The notes under the pieces: generated by a model | Database searches by the model: none | What the model was told of the DNA's origin: nothing | The model's input: the letters and a program-made list of their open reading frames with translations, nothing else | Position numbers and translations under genes: made by a program | Shown: positions 22,466 to 33,362 of the stretch, piece by piece | Layout: each line of letters opens with the position of its first letter | Position numbering within the stretch: the first letter of the stretch is position 1 | Assembly (NCBI GenBank): GCA_000750105.3 | Contig: JPHH03000013.1 | Location: 496,001 to 560,000, forward strand | Reading direction: 5' to 3' | DNA from: Tolypocladium sp. Sup5 PDA-1 | Lineage: Eukaryota; Ascomycota; Sordariomycetes; Hypocreales; Ophiocordycipitaceae | Length of the DNA stretch: 64,000 nucleotides

Positions 22466-23593
22466 ATGGCTCAAAACCCGGCGCTGCGTCAGGCGTCACG
22501 TCTTATAGCGCCGTTGAGAAGTGAGCCGCTACGCGCCTTCAGCACCTCAGGATGTCAACATGCTGGAGCCAGCGCCGCTGAAGCCGCTTCACGCCTCCTC
22601 GATACTTTTGCCGGCTCCGTTTCTATTCGTCGCCAGCTGCTTGACGCAAATCAGATCCAAAAGCTGGCGTTGACCCTTGGACGACCAGTTCTGGGCGGCG
22701 TGGACGTGTCCGATTCACCGCCGCGGACAGGCACTCCCGTCCCGCCGGGGCATCACCTGGTGTACTTTACTGCTGGGGGACTGGAGTCGGAGCTGGGCCC
22801 TGATGGCACGGATCGCACATTCAATGCGCCAGAGCCGTTCACCAGAAGAATGTGGGCTGGGGGCAGGATGTCCTGGCCAGACACAGGCATCGCTGGTGGC
22901 GCGACGCTCCTCGTCGGGGACGAAGTTGAGGAGCATACGAGGCTCGTCAGCGCCACGGCAAAGAAGAGCAGGTCGGCGGGAGAAATGGTGCTCGTCGACG
23001 TAGAGAAGGAGATTAGAGCCCCGCGAGGATATTCTGTTATTGATCGACGGTCGTGGATCTTCCGCCCTGAGATTGATCCTGAGAGGGTGGACGCATACGC
23101 TGTATCAGCCGGCGAGATTGCTCGCGGTCCAACGGTGATTCACGACATCCCGGCAGATGGTGGAAGTGGGTTTCCTTTTGGGCCCAAACCAACATCAAAT
23201 GACTTACTTGCAGCAGGCGAATCGAGCTTCCCCGTCCGTCAATTACGCTGGTCTCCCGTGGGCTTGTTTCGCTTCTCGGCCCTCACTTTCAACGGACACA
23301 AGATCCACTACAATGAGGGATGGAGCCGGAGGGTAGAGGGACACCCTGGAGCTGTCGTTCACGGGCCGTTGAACCTCATTAACATCCTCGATTACTGGCG
23401 TGATGTCCATGGCAGCCGTAGTGAGCCAGCCAGCATCAGCTATCGTGCCATGTGGCCCTTATACGCTGGCGAAACTTACAACATCCGGACTGAAGGAGCC
23501 AGGGAGTCTGGGCGCGAGCGTATAGTTGACGTCGTCGCCGAGAAGAACGGGACTATATGCATGAAGTCTGAAATAGCGATGGATCTAGATTAG
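22466..23593 (+). CDS. MaoC/FAS1-like hot-dog acyl-CoA hydratase (mesaconyl/itaconyl-CoA hydratase-like), mitochondrial
   Basis: Intronless. The ATG at 22466 has a good context (gccATGG) and gives 375 aa; an in-frame Met at 22373 is less likely. Residues 1-35 are rich in Arg, Ser and Ala (LRAFSTSG), a mitochondrial presequence type. The N-terminal hot-dog has PPGHHLVYFT, ELGPDGTDR and RRMWAGGRMSW. The C-terminal hot-dog has FRFSALTFNGHKIHYN and HGPLNLINILDY, the catalytic His region of HTD2/mesaconyl-C4-CoA hydratases. The reaction would be reversible water addition to an unsaturated acyl-CoA. Paralogues of both succinyl-CoA ligase subunits lie within 8 kb. A role in mitochondrial fatty-acid synthesis (HTD2) is the main alternative. 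Confidence 0.82.
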   Translation: MAQNPALRQASRLIAPLRSEPLRAFSTSGCQHAGASAAEAASRLLDTFAGSVSIRRQLLDANQIQKLALTLGRPVLGGVDVSDSPPRTGTPVPPGHHLVYFTAGGLESELGPDGTDRTFNAPEPFTRRMWAGGRMSWPDTGIAGGATLLVGDEVEEHTRLVSATAKKSRSAGEMVLVDVEKEIRAPRGYSVIDRRSWIFRPEIDPERVDAYAVSAGEIARGPTVIHDIPADGGSGFPFGPKPTSNDLLAAGESSFPVRQLRWSPVGLFRFSALTFNGHKIHYNEGWSRRVEGHPGAVVHGPLNLINILDYWRDVHGSRSEPASISYRAMWPLYAGETYNIRTEGARESGRERIVDVVAEKNGTICMKSEIAMDLD

Positions 23594-24149
23594 TTGGCGT
23601 CTGTTAATACAGGTAGATCTCGCCGTCAGTGGTGAGGGTGATGTCAGTAATGTTCCACTCTCGCCACGTAAAACAGGAGATCTTAGTAGACGCATTACGT
23701 TTGCGCTGGCCCAGTGGAATATACTCTGACGGAGTATTTAGTTCTCTACTGTAATCCCAAGACTTGTTGATTGCAAAGACAACTATGTCGAACAGCCCGT
23801 CCTTTGATGGTCCTGCTGAGATCACCGAAACCGGACTCGGCCGAACTCGATGGCGACGGAGCAAACGCCTTCGGTTATAAGAAGCCATCGCCTGTTATTG
23901 CCTGTCAAAGCCCCCCCACACCCGCGTTAGTAGTAGCCGACAAGCCCCCCGCATCAATTGGGTTTCGGCAATCTCATACTTACCTAGTTCGAGCCCCCGG
24001 ATTGGCCTGAGAGCGGAAGCGTAACAGTGTATATCGCCTAAGAGACAGCGATCGCGGCGCTGAGACCCCCTTTAAACTGCTCTGGCGCGCCTCCGCCTTG
24101 TTTATCCCGAGCTCATATGTTGAGTATGTGACGGGAAACAACTTTAGCC
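23594..24149. other. Intergenic between hydratase and CoA-ligase beta genes
   Basis: 550 bases, probably holding the beta-gene promoter. A 94-codon minus-strand frame (23604-23888) lies in it but could not be assigned. Confidence 0.4.
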
Positions 24150-25708
24150 ATGGCTCTCCCCAGAATATCACCCAGGCTCTTGAGGGCCGCGCCAAAGGTA
24201 TCGTATTGTTCATGGAATGTGTTATCCAATTCAAATTTAGACGACTGACACCGCGAGTGCAGGTGTTGCCAAAGGAGCAAATACGGCGGTTGAGCATTCA
24301 CGAGTATCAGTCGCAGAAGCTGCTCAGCGAAGTAACCACAGCCACGAGCCTTGGACAATGTGGTAATGCTTACGGCAGTTCTAGTTCGGCGCACCAGTTC
24401 CGCGGGGCAAGCTGGTCCGCACAGCGACTGAAGTCAAGGCCGCCATCAATGAGCTAGGTGGGCGGAACAGGTCCGGTATTCTGGGATGCATGTAAACTAA
24501 CCTCGAACAAGGTTCTGGCTGCGTCATCAAGGCACAGGTCCTCGGCGGCGGCCGTGCCGATGGCCAATTCGATAATGGGCTTCGAAGCGGAATCCAGGCC
24601 GTTGAGGATCCCGATCAGGGCGAGGCCGTGGCATCAAAGATGCTCGGTCATCGGTTGCACACAAGACACTCGGGCAACGAAGGCCACGCCGTCAACGAGC
24701 TCTACGTGGTCGAGTCCGTCAAGTTCGACGCGAAATGGTACCTAGCAATGGGAATCGACCGAGAAAACTATGGCCCGGCCATTTTCATCTCCAAAAAGGG
24801 CGGCAGTGACATTGACATCATAGCCAAAGAGCATCCGGAGAGTCTGTTTACATTCAACTTTAGGCTCTCGGAAGGCATTACGCCGGACCTTGTTTCCAGG
24901 ATATCTGCACAGCTCGAACTGACACCTGGCGAGACGGAGAATCTTCAACGCATCCTGGAGCCCGTGTACAAGATCTTTTCGCAAAAGGACGCGACGTCGC
25001 TCGAGATCAACCCGCTGGCGCACTCTGCAGATGGGAGCTTCACATGTCTCGATGCAAACTTTACGTTTGACAATTCCGCGGCGAAGCGCCAGCCGGACAT
25101 CTTTACGCTGCGGGATCAGGCCCAAGAAGTGCCCGATGAAGTCGAAGCAGAGAGCCACGGCCTCTTGTACGTCAAAATGGACGGAAATATCGGCAATGTG
25201 GTCAACGGAGCCGGCCTGGCGATGGCGACCAACGACACGATCGGCTTCGAGGGCGGCGTAAGTAGTAACTTCCTCGATGCCGGTGGGAAAGCCACCAAGG
25301 AGACGATGCAACAGGCGTTTGGCATCATCACGCGGGACGAGAGGGTCAAGGCGATATTGGTCAACATTTATGGAGGTAAACCTGCACGTCCGCGTTGCAT
25401 CTGTGCGCCGTCATTAACACAACGTCTTCCAGGCCTCACTCGGTGCGACATGATTGCCGAGTCCATCATCGGTGCCAGCAAAGAGCTGGGCATCCGAGTG
25501 CCAATGGTCGTTCGACTGCAAGGCACAAACTCTGCCAAGGGTCTCAAGCTTGTAAGTCCAGAGGATAAATCATCATCCAGAACCGGGTCCGCGGCAGTAA
25601 CTGGTGCTGACAGTGATGCAGTTGGAGGAAGCGAACTTGGGGCTGCACGTCGAGTCGGATTTCGGGCGGGCGGCGCAGAGGGTCGTGGAACTAGCCAATT
25701 CGGCGTGA
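24150..25708 (+). CDS. Succinate-CoA ligase beta subunit paralogue, mitochondrial
   Basis: Six exons: 24150-24197, 24263-24331, 24385-24457, 24512-25375, 25433-25551, 25622-25708. All introns are GT-AG (53-70 nt) and all phases close, giving 419 aa. Exon 1 encodes a basic presequence (MALPRISPRLLRAAPK). RRLSIHEYQSQKLL then opens the ATP-grasp domain, with CVIKAQVLGGGRADG as the nucleotide loop, SLEINPLA, VNGAGLAMAT and the CoA-side segment IYGGLTRCDMIAESI, then GTNSAKGLKL. It should pair with an alpha subunit to form acyl-CoA from a dicarboxylic acid, CoA and NTP. That alpha gene lies about 4 kb away on the other strand. Divergence from typical housekeeping sequences (for example NDTIGFEGGVSSNFLDAGG) suggests a specialised copy. 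Confidence 0.9.
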
Positions 25709-26157
25709 GCGGTCAGTTACAGTGATGCAGGCGTTGATTGCAAAGGCCTGTGCCAAACAGTGTTGGCAGTCTGCTTCGTAGAGCCTTGTTGTACCACGTT
25801 GGACCACATGGTCGGCAACCATGCCCATCCCGTCCGCTCCATGTGGCGCCTCCGCTGCATGCATAGTCCGATTCTGGGGCTCCGAATCCGGCTTGCCCTC
25901 AGACGTTGGACTGGCCTGTAGTCAGTTGAATCTGGAGATGTGAATTGGCACGAAATGGAGTGCACAAGGTATCGTGGGCTGTGCCTGTGGGTGACCCATC
26001 CGCTCCTGCGCCAATACGAAGCTGCCCTGGAACCTGCAAGTGGTGCGGTGTGGGTGGCACTTGAACAACACTCGACTCCCACTAATACTCCTCTGAACAC
26101 GTCACTTCCCTCCTCCATACTCTGCAACGACAACTTCAAATTCGCAGAAATTGCACC
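25709..26157. other. Intergenic upstream of the acetyltransferase
   Basis: 450 bases with no gene signal; presumed promoter region. Confidence 0.4.
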
Positions 26158-26987
26158 ATGGCCAGCACCGGAAAGGACGCCGCGACGCTTGAGTTTGCAA
26201 AGACTCTGGCCCATGTGCCGTGGTGCGCCGACTATGAAAAGATGGTCTCTGGTGTCCTGTATGTGCTGCCACAACCCGTCCTCCATCACACTTATCCACA
26301 CGAGTCGAGCAATGACCTCTGAGGCCCTCCCCTTTGATCAGATACAACGCCCAGGTGCCAGAGCTCGTCAGGGGACGCTTCCGGGCGCGGAAGCTCATGA
26401 ACAAATACAACACGCACTTCCCAGACAACGCCACGCCGCAGTCGCTGGTCGACGACCGGGAGGACATGCTGAAGCAGATGTTCGGCAAGGTGGGCAAGGG
26501 GGCGTTCATCGAGCCTCCTCTCAACATTGACTACGGGTGCAACATCACCATCGGCGATTCCTTTTACTCCAACTTCAAGTACGTCTTCGAAACACGCGGG
26601 TTGCCGCCGCTGCTGCCACCCGCGTTCCCGGGCTCATGACTTGACAAGCGAGCAGTGCTGACACGGCACAGCCTGGTGATTCTGGACTGCGGCATGGTCA
26701 ATATTGGGAACCGCGTCCAGTTCGGCCCATTTGTGTCCATCTTCGCCGCCACCCACGAGACGGGCGTGCAGTCTCGACGCGACGGCATCGAGTACGCCAA
26801 GAGTGTCACCATCGGGGACGACTGCTGGATCGGAGGCAACACGACCATCATGCCCGGCGTGAGGATTGGAAAGGGCTGCACCATTGGCGCTGGGAGCGTC
26901 GTGACCAGGTCCATCCCCGACTTTTCGGTCGCGATTGGGTCCCCTGCCAAGGTGGTCAAGACCGTGGAGGCGGTGCCGGACCTGTGA
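26158..26987 (+). CDS. Maltose/galactoside O-acetyltransferase-like hexapeptide protein
   Basis: Three exons: 26158-26258, 26342-26578, 26672-26987. The introns (83 and 93 nt) have GTATGT and GTACGT donors and CAG acceptors. The product is 217 aa. An N-terminal Mac domain (WCADYEKMVSG, LVRGRFRARKLMNKYN) precedes the left-handed beta-helix with hexapeptide turns: NIDYGCNITIGDSFYSNF, VNIGNRVQFGPFVSI, the catalytic-region His in AATHETG, and DDCWIGGNTTIMPGVRIG. It should transfer an acetyl group from acetyl-CoA to a sugar or similar hydroxyl acceptor in the cytosol. Its relation to the flanking CoA-ligase genes is unknown. Confidence 0.9.
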
Positions 26988-27277
26988 TCTGTCACCGACG
27001 ATCGGTGGATGGGATTTGAACCACAAGAGGCACCACTACACCAGCATTGCTAGACTTTACCATCACCATAGATAACACGCCGCAAAGGGGCTTCAACGTA
27101 ACAGAACCTGCAACGCCTGTGCTACCACCGCTAAAATGCCCGAATTGGCAACACATGATCCCTATCCCAATATTTCCAATCTTCTCCCTGTATCCAAAGC
27201 CCTTCGTTGTTGTCCTAGAGTAAAGCTGCAAAGACCGTGTAAAGTGATTAACAAGTCAACTAGATACGCTGTTACCT

Positions 27278-28945
27278 TTATTCCTTCTTCTTCTCGATGC
27301 GCGGGAAGCACAGCCAAATGACGAGCATCGTGCCAAGCAGAGACAGCACAATGGGCTGAAGGACAGTGACGCCAGACGACTGGGCCAGGATACCCGTAAG
27401 GAAGGGCAGGACGGCCGCGCCACAGCCTCCAAATGCCGCGGCGAAGCCAATGACCACGACATGTTGGTGTCGCGGGAGAAGCTTGCTGGCCACGAGAACG
27501 GCGTTGGGGAACAGCGGTCCAAGGAAGAAGCCCTGCAAGGATACGGCGACGGCAGAGACGTAGAACTGGGGCACGAGCCAGAAGACGAGTTCGAGTGCCA
27601 TGACTGCACCGATGTAGACCTGCGCAGCCAAGGTCAGCTTTATTACAAGAGTAAATTCAAGGTGCAGAGGTCAACTTACCGCCGACGACAGCTTGACCCC
27701 CATCCGCGGCGTGACGAATCCCAGCACTGCTCGCCCGACGGTGATGCCCAGCCAGAATCCCACAGCAGACATGCCGCTGGCAAAAGCCTCGGCGTGTCGC
27801 TCTCGGAGCATGAAGATGACGATCCATCCGCCGAGCGCCACCTCGACACCGACGTAGCACAGCAGGAACAGCGCGGCGACCCAGGACACGCGGGCCGCCG
27901 GCCGCCGGAAGAGGGCATCGAACAGCCCAGTCTCCTTTTCCACCTCGTTGACCTTGTAGATGTGACGATAGGCCTCACCGGTAGAGTTCCAAAACGCCCA
28001 CGTCAGGCCGACCAGTTCGAGCCCAGCGAGGCCAATCTGCCGAGGGCGCGAATTAGACACCCAAGCTTTCACGGCGCAAAGGGGCACATCGTGACAGGTG
28101 CATACTCACCATGATGTAGTAGAACGAGTACCACTGCATATTCGCCTTCGTGACCAACGTCGTCGCAATCAGCGGGCTCACAACACCGCCCACGCCGTAA
28201 AAGGAGTGCAGGAACCCGAGCAGCTCGCTCGACTTGCAGAGGTTGCCGACCCATGCGTTCCACGCCGCGTCCGCCACGCCGTTGCCGAAGCCCGCGAGGA
28301 TAAAGGCAAGCACTAGGACGATGTATGGCGGGTGTGCGGCGATGACGGCGTAGGCGGCCAGGTGGCTCGTGCCGCAGATGACGGCCACGCCGCGCTGCCC
28401 GAGCTTGTGGTGGAGATAGTTGTTCAGAATCGCGGACGAGACGTAGCCGACGAAGGGGGACAGGAAGACGAGCGAGACGACGATATAGGTGAGGTCGTAG
28501 TAGGATTCGAGCTGTAGTTTACAGCTAGACATGAGCTGGATTCATCGATGAAGATTGCTCTTGTTGAGCTCGACTTACATAGGGGATCAAAGCCTAGATC
28601 CGAGAACGACAACGTCAGCGGAGATGTCACTTCACGCGTCGACACGGGCCAACATACACCATACGCCGCATCGTTCGCGCCCATGACCAGAAAGCACCAG
28701 AAGGCGGCCCCGAGGCGATATGAATTGCGGCGCGGCTCGTTCCACTTCTCCACGGCCAGGATGGCGGGCGTCGGGCACGGCCCCGAGCCCCCCAGCTCGC
28801 CGAGGAGGCGGTTCACGTCCGGCGATTCATCCTTGCTGCTGCTGTGATGCTGGATTTCGTTGCCGGGTTGCTTGGCCGGGGCGGGCTGGGCTGGCAGCTC
28901 GATGTGCTGCAGCTCGGTGGTGCTGGTGCTCGATGTCGAAACCAT
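27278..28945 (-). CDS. MFS transporter of the BSC6-like group
   Basis: Five exons on the minus strand: 28945-28658, 28593-28579 (15-nt microexon), 28511-28110, 28036-27680, 27619-27278. The introns are 64, 67, 73 and 60 nt with GTATGT, GTAAGT and GTGAGT donors. The product is 467 aa. A cytosolic Thr/Ser/Pro-rich N-terminus of about 75 residues precedes the first helix (FWCFLVMGANDAAYG). The microexon supplies ALIPY, joining the helix to LESYYDLTYIVVSLVFLSPF. Twelve hydrophobic segments can be counted. The substrate is unknown. It lies between the two CoA-ligase subunit genes, convergent with the acetyltransferase and in the same direction as the alpha subunit. Confidence 0.88.
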
Positions 28946-29910
28946 GTTGGCCGTGTAGATACAATACGAGGCTGTGTGAGGTTGTTATGCTCCCGCTGTC
29001 AGATTCCAGCGGCCTTGCCAGGCTTTTATTTACTGCGAGTGTGAACTCTTGAAGTCGCCAAGAGCATCCAGAAGGACGTCAGAACAGAAAAGTTGGGTGC
29101 GTGACGGCTGGTTTCTAATTGACGGGTGGATACGAAGATGCTGCATGAGTCAAACTACACTTCCAAGTTCCCATACATCTCCCCATCATGAAGCGCAAAG
29201 GCGCGAGCCAATTGAACCCGGGCTTGCCGGGCCACGTTTGGCGATCACACCGAACAGGCTCTGCCGCCAATGGTGCTGCAGCAATCCCAGCCAAGCGGCA
29301 TCCCGGACCGACGACCCAGGCGACACGCTTCGCCACACGGAACGATATCCACGAGCTTAAATGGGAGGGCGCGGACGCCACCGGCAACAGCACCGCGATT
29401 GACAGCGCATTTAGGAATCCCCGTCCGCGGGCTTGACCCAATGGCGCAGCAGCCGACGCTCCCCGATGCCTCGTGCCGTGGTTCAAGCCTTCAAAGTACC
29501 TAGCCTGGGGGAAAGTTTCCACGTTGGTTTGTCAGATGTCCATATCCCCCGGCCGTAAGCGTTACGCCTGGTCTCTCCGACTCCCCCACACGGGGCGGAG
29601 ATGCCGGTTTGGGAACCGGAGGTATGGTTTCTCGATGCCGCTTCAGGCCGGCCAACTCGCAAGAGAATTTGACGGTGGCAGGTGATGCAGATAAGAGAGC
29701 TGATGAATTGTAAGCCGTTCCATCATTTGTTCCAGAAGTTGCCACGGTTCAAGCAAAGCCGAATCGACGCGGGAAGAGACGGAGCAGATGAGCCAGGATG
29801 CACTCCGAAGCATGTGGGCAAAGGAGTTGATGCTGGCCAAGTCTATTTACAGCATCCCTCAAACCTTGACGCTCATTTACATGGTGCGTACGGAGTGCTC
29901 TTATGAAAGG
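28946..29910. other. Intergenic between the MFS and CoA-ligase alpha genes
   Basis: Nearly 1 kb with no supported gene. Contains the MFS promoter (leftward) and the 3' end of the alpha gene. Confidence 0.4.
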
Positions 29911-31115
29911 TTAGCCAAGTAGCTCCTTCATCCTCGTCCCCATCACGCCTGGATGAGGCACCACAATCGCACCGGCCTTCTCCAGAGCATCTGCCTTCTC
30001 GGCGGCAGTGACATCTCTCGGGGACAGAAATGCCCCAGCGTGGCCCATAATCTTGCCCCTCGGCGCCGTTTGCCCGGCGACCATGGCGATGATGGGCTTG
30101 GGGTTCGGCGTGCTTTGGCGGTACTCTGTGATCATCTCCGCCGCCCGCAGCTCCTGCTCTCCGCCAATCTCGCCGATGATGATGATGCCCTCGGTCTCGT
30201 CGTGGTCGAAAAGCACGGTGAGTGCATCCACCAGCGTCGTGCCTGCGTACAGCGTCAGTCTTTGCCATACTCAGCTCTCGGGCAGCATGTATCCGCATAC
30301 CGGGCATCGAGTCCCCTCCAACGACAATGACGAGGCTCTGCCCCAAGCCCGCCGCACTCGTCGCCCCGACGGCCTCGTAGCTCAGTGTCCCGGACTTGGA
30401 CACGATGCCGAGGCGCCCCCTGCGGTACTGCCGGTAGGGCATGATGCCCACGCGGCACTGCTCCGGCGCGATGATGCCCGGGCAGTTTGGCCCCACGAGG
30501 CGGCTCCTGCTCTGTGTCCGCAGCACCTCTTGCACGCGCATCAGGTCGTGGACTGGGATGTGCTCGGCGACCGAGACGACGAGCGGCACCTCGGCCTCGA
30601 TGGACTCGATGATGGCCTTGGCTGCGAACTGGGCGGGGACGAAGACGGCACTGACGTGTGGTTTGACCTCGTTCATGGCCTGATGGATGCTGGTGAGCAC
30701 CTTGTGCGTGCGAGCTGTGAAGATGTGACTTACCTCTCTTACGGTGCCGAATACAGGGAGGCCGAGGTGCGTTTGGCCACCTTTGCCGGGCGACACGCCG
30801 CCCACGACTCGCGTTCCGTATTCAATTGTGTCTTTTGCATTCGATGTAGCCTTTGTATGTCAGTTTCCAGACTTGGAACAGAGTGCACTGCAAGCATACC
30901 GCTTGGCCTGTGAAGCCTGCAGAAGGTGTCAGTAACCGGGCTCGACTGATCCGACGGCGACCACAACACAACGTACCTTGGTAGATGACACGCGTGCTTC
31001 CGTCGATGCGCAGATTGTCAATCGTGCTCTCATAATTGCTGCCGCATCTTGATCTTGAGGTTGAAAAGCCTCGGTAGCAAATGCGCCTCAACGGCGGCGT
31101 TGTTCTGGAGAGCAT
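29911..31115 (-). CDS. Succinate-CoA ligase alpha subunit paralogue, mitochondrial
   Basis: Five exons on the minus strand: 31115-30977, 30916-30900 (17-nt microexon), 30850-30734, 30679-30301, 30242-29911. The introns are 60, 49, 54 and 58 nt and the frame closes at 327 aa. The start Met follows an in-frame Met at 31148; the later one begins a presequence (MLSRTTPPLRRICYRGFSTS). Then come VIYQGFTGQA (CoA-binding fold), GGVSPGKGG, PLVVSVAEHIPVHD, RLVGPNCPGII, SKSGTLSYE and EGIIIIGEIGG. The phospho-His lies in IMGHAGAF. All catalytic landmarks are present, so it is probably active and a partner for the beta subunit at 24150-25708. A ligase pair encoded outside the housekeeping context suggests a pathway-specific acid-CoA ligase. 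Confidence 0.9.
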
Positions 31116-31655
31116 TGTGAACAGCACTGGACGAGCCGCTTCAATCATCAGTGAGCAAGACTCCTGGCTTCACTACAATGGGCATCAACACCCGTCGCCA
31201 ACCAATGCGCCTCCAATTGAGTCCTTCAGAGGAACAAGTCAACTGTAACGACCATCTCCGTAGTCGGCATCCGTGCAACTTATGTGTTGGGAGTGGCCAC
31301 CAATGAAGACGGCTGGTGTAAGACGCGACATGCCGAGGCCCGCCCCCGCGCTACGAACAGCCCGGCTATATGGGTTCTGATGTCACCGCTAAGACGCCAG
31401 TTCCTGGCTGAAAGCCTGGAACCGGACGCGTCCGGGATGAGCTGCCGAAGCGACAACCCGAAGGCCGCAGCTTGTAGATGCGATACGGTTTGAGGCTGCA
31501 GCGCGCTGAAGATGGCCACTGTACCATGTATGCCTTGTCTGGATATTTACGACACTTTCTGTAACCCGAGTCTTGTTTATACGGACTATTCGTACAATGT
31601 AATATCCGCATGTGCTCAACGTACAATGTCATTCCGACAAACATTGAAATGAGGT
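31116..31655. other. Intergenic
   Basis: 540 bases without a supported gene; promoter of the alpha subunit and 3' flank of the membrane protein gene. Confidence 0.4.
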
Positions 31656-33362
31656 CTAGAAGAACCGCCATATAGAGTCCGCCGGCTTGCCGCTCTTAAA
31701 CCGGCTATACAGCCGGCAGACGGGCCAAAGAATGAGCATCACCAGCGCCCACGTGCCAAAGTACCCAAACAGGTTATCAATGCCCCGCGAGTTGTCCGGG
31801 TTCATCGGGTCCGCGACGCCCGTGTCGTGCCCGAACAGGCCGACGAGGATCAGCGCAAGCAGAAAGACGAGCAGCAGATGGGCGACGTAAAAGAAGAGCG
31901 CCGTGGTGCCAAAGTCGAGCAGCATGGTGAAGCGCTTCGCGACGCGGACGGGAATGGCGCCGAAGAGGGCGAGGAGGAAGAGGTTGCCCGCCATGGTCAT
32001 GGCCCAGAAGGCCAGGTCGGGCGGGTACTTGACGATGTAGAAGAAGGAGGCGGGCGAGACGAGGTAGGGGTTCGTGTCGGGGTGTTGCTCGTGCTCTGGC
32101 GTCTGGAGACAGCCTTCGGACAGGTTGCCGAAGCGAAGCACGCGGGTCAGGACGAAGACGAGGGCGAAGAGCAGGCCGGCAAAGGCCTGGCCGGCGGCAA
32201 GGGTCCGCGGGTTCCACGCCCTGCCCACGACGATGCGGCCGTACAGGAGCCCCAGGATGGCAAACGACAGCCAGGCCATGGGCGGGAAGCCAGAGAGCAC
32301 GCGCCCTTCCATGACCGGCCAGAACCAGATGCGGGCGAAGGGGTTCTGCGGCACGCTGGCTGCTGCCCAGGCGGTCCTCTGAGTGTGCTGCATCCATGTC
32401 GGCAGCGTGGAGGACGAGGCTGAGCAGTGGCCGTGGTTCTCGGAGAGCCAGATGTTCCAGAAGATGGTGACGACGCTCAGCGCAAGCAGGACGGCGTTGT
32501 GGACGTGCCAGGACAGCGATGCAGCCCGGCCGGCCGCACTCGGCTCTCGCGTGCCTCGGCGTGCAAGGAGAGGTTGGACCTCGCCCTCATCGCCAGCCGC
32601 ATCGCCAGAGCGCTTCATCACCTTGGTCAACCGCTCCGCGAGCAGCCTCTCCGTCCTGTCAAACGCAAGCCACAGCAGCCCGGCGAGGAAGTAGTCCACG
32701 GCCAGCGCAAACAGCACCATGTTCAGGAACCAGACCTGGCCGCCCGTGACCGCGAAGCCAAACACAATCGTCACGACCGTCAGCACCGCCGCGCGCACGG
32801 CAAAGTAGCGCACCAGCCGCAGCGGCGACCAGCCCAGCTTGGTGCGCGAGCGGCCCAGGTACACGACGCCCATGCCCAACAGGAACGTGAAGCCCGCGCC
32901 GCAGAGGTGCGTCAGCGTGCGCACGAGGTACGCCGTCGCGAAGTTGAAGCGCCGCACGGGGATGCCGTCGGACTCGGAGTCGCGGTTCGTGCCGTGCTGC
33001 CAGGTGTGCAGCGCCATGGCCGTGTGGTCGAGGGCCATGACCATCATGAGCAGCCCGCGGAGGAGGTCCGGCGCGAGGGCCCGCGTGCCGGTTGGTCTGG
33101 TGGTGCCAGCGGAGGGGGTGTTGGCTCGGTTGAGACGGGCAGAGGAGGCCTCGACGTCGGCGGCGCGGTCGTAGACGGGGAACGAGTCGTATCGGTAGCC
33201 GTTTTCCGTCCGTTCGCCGCGTGCCTCGGGGCCGGCTTCGTTCATCGTGACATCGTTGTCGTTGGCTTCAACTTCGACTTCAACCGCATCGTCGCCATCT
33301 CGGGTGGTCGGGCGCGGCGCCGGCGTCTGGCCCGGCGCCCCGGGTTCCTGCGGTCTGGTCAT
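31656..33362 (-). CDS. DUF1624 / heparan-alpha-glucosaminide acetyltransferase-like membrane protein
   Basis: Intronless, 568 aa. A soluble N-terminus of about 100 residues, acidic and Thr/Arg/Pro-rich, precedes DLLRGLLMMVMALDHTAMA, the hallmark first helix of DUF1624/HGSNAT-type acyltransferases. Eight or more further hydrophobic segments follow (THLCGAGFTFLLGMGVVYLG, VWFLNMVLFALAVDYFLAG, FPPMAWLSFAILGLLYGRIV). Family members are multi-pass membrane proteins thought to transfer acetyl groups across a membrane. The acceptor in fungi is not established. GC-rich codon use makes long artefactual frames on the opposite strand (for example 32427-33593). Confidence 0.82.
   Translation of the reverse strand: MTRPQEPGAPGQTPAPRPTTRDGDDAVEVEVEANDNDVTMNEAGPEARGERTENGYRYDSFPVYDRAADVEASSARLNRANTPSAGTTRPTGTRALAPDLLRGLLMMVMALDHTAMALHTWQHGTNRDSESDGIPVRRFNFATAYLVRTLTHLCGAGFTFLLGMGVVYLGRSRTKLGWSPLRLVRYFAVRAAVLTVVTIVFGFAVTGGQVWFLNMVLFALAVDYFLAGLLWLAFDRTERLLAERLTKVMKRSGDAAGDEGEVQPLLARRGTREPSAAGRAASLSWHVHNAVLLALSVVTIFWNIWLSENHGHCSASSSTLPTWMQHTQRTAWAAASVPQNPFARIWFWPVMEGRVLSGFPPMAWLSFAILGLLYGRIVVGRAWNPRTLAAGQAFAGLLFALVFVLTRVLRFGNLSEGCLQTPEHEQHPDTNPYLVSPASFFYIVKYPPDLAFWAMTMAGNLFLLALFGAIPVRVAKRFTMLLDFGTTALFFYVAHLLLVFLLALILVGLFGHDTGVADPMNPDNSRGIDNLFGYFGTWALVMLILWPVCRLYSRFKSGKPADSIWRFF

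Noticed and set aside
23604..23888. A 94-codon minus-strand frame with Trp-rich strand-like segments (WREWNITDITL)
   Set aside because: Could be a decayed beta-propeller or lectin fragment, but no second repeat or clear motif is seen. Not enough to annotate.
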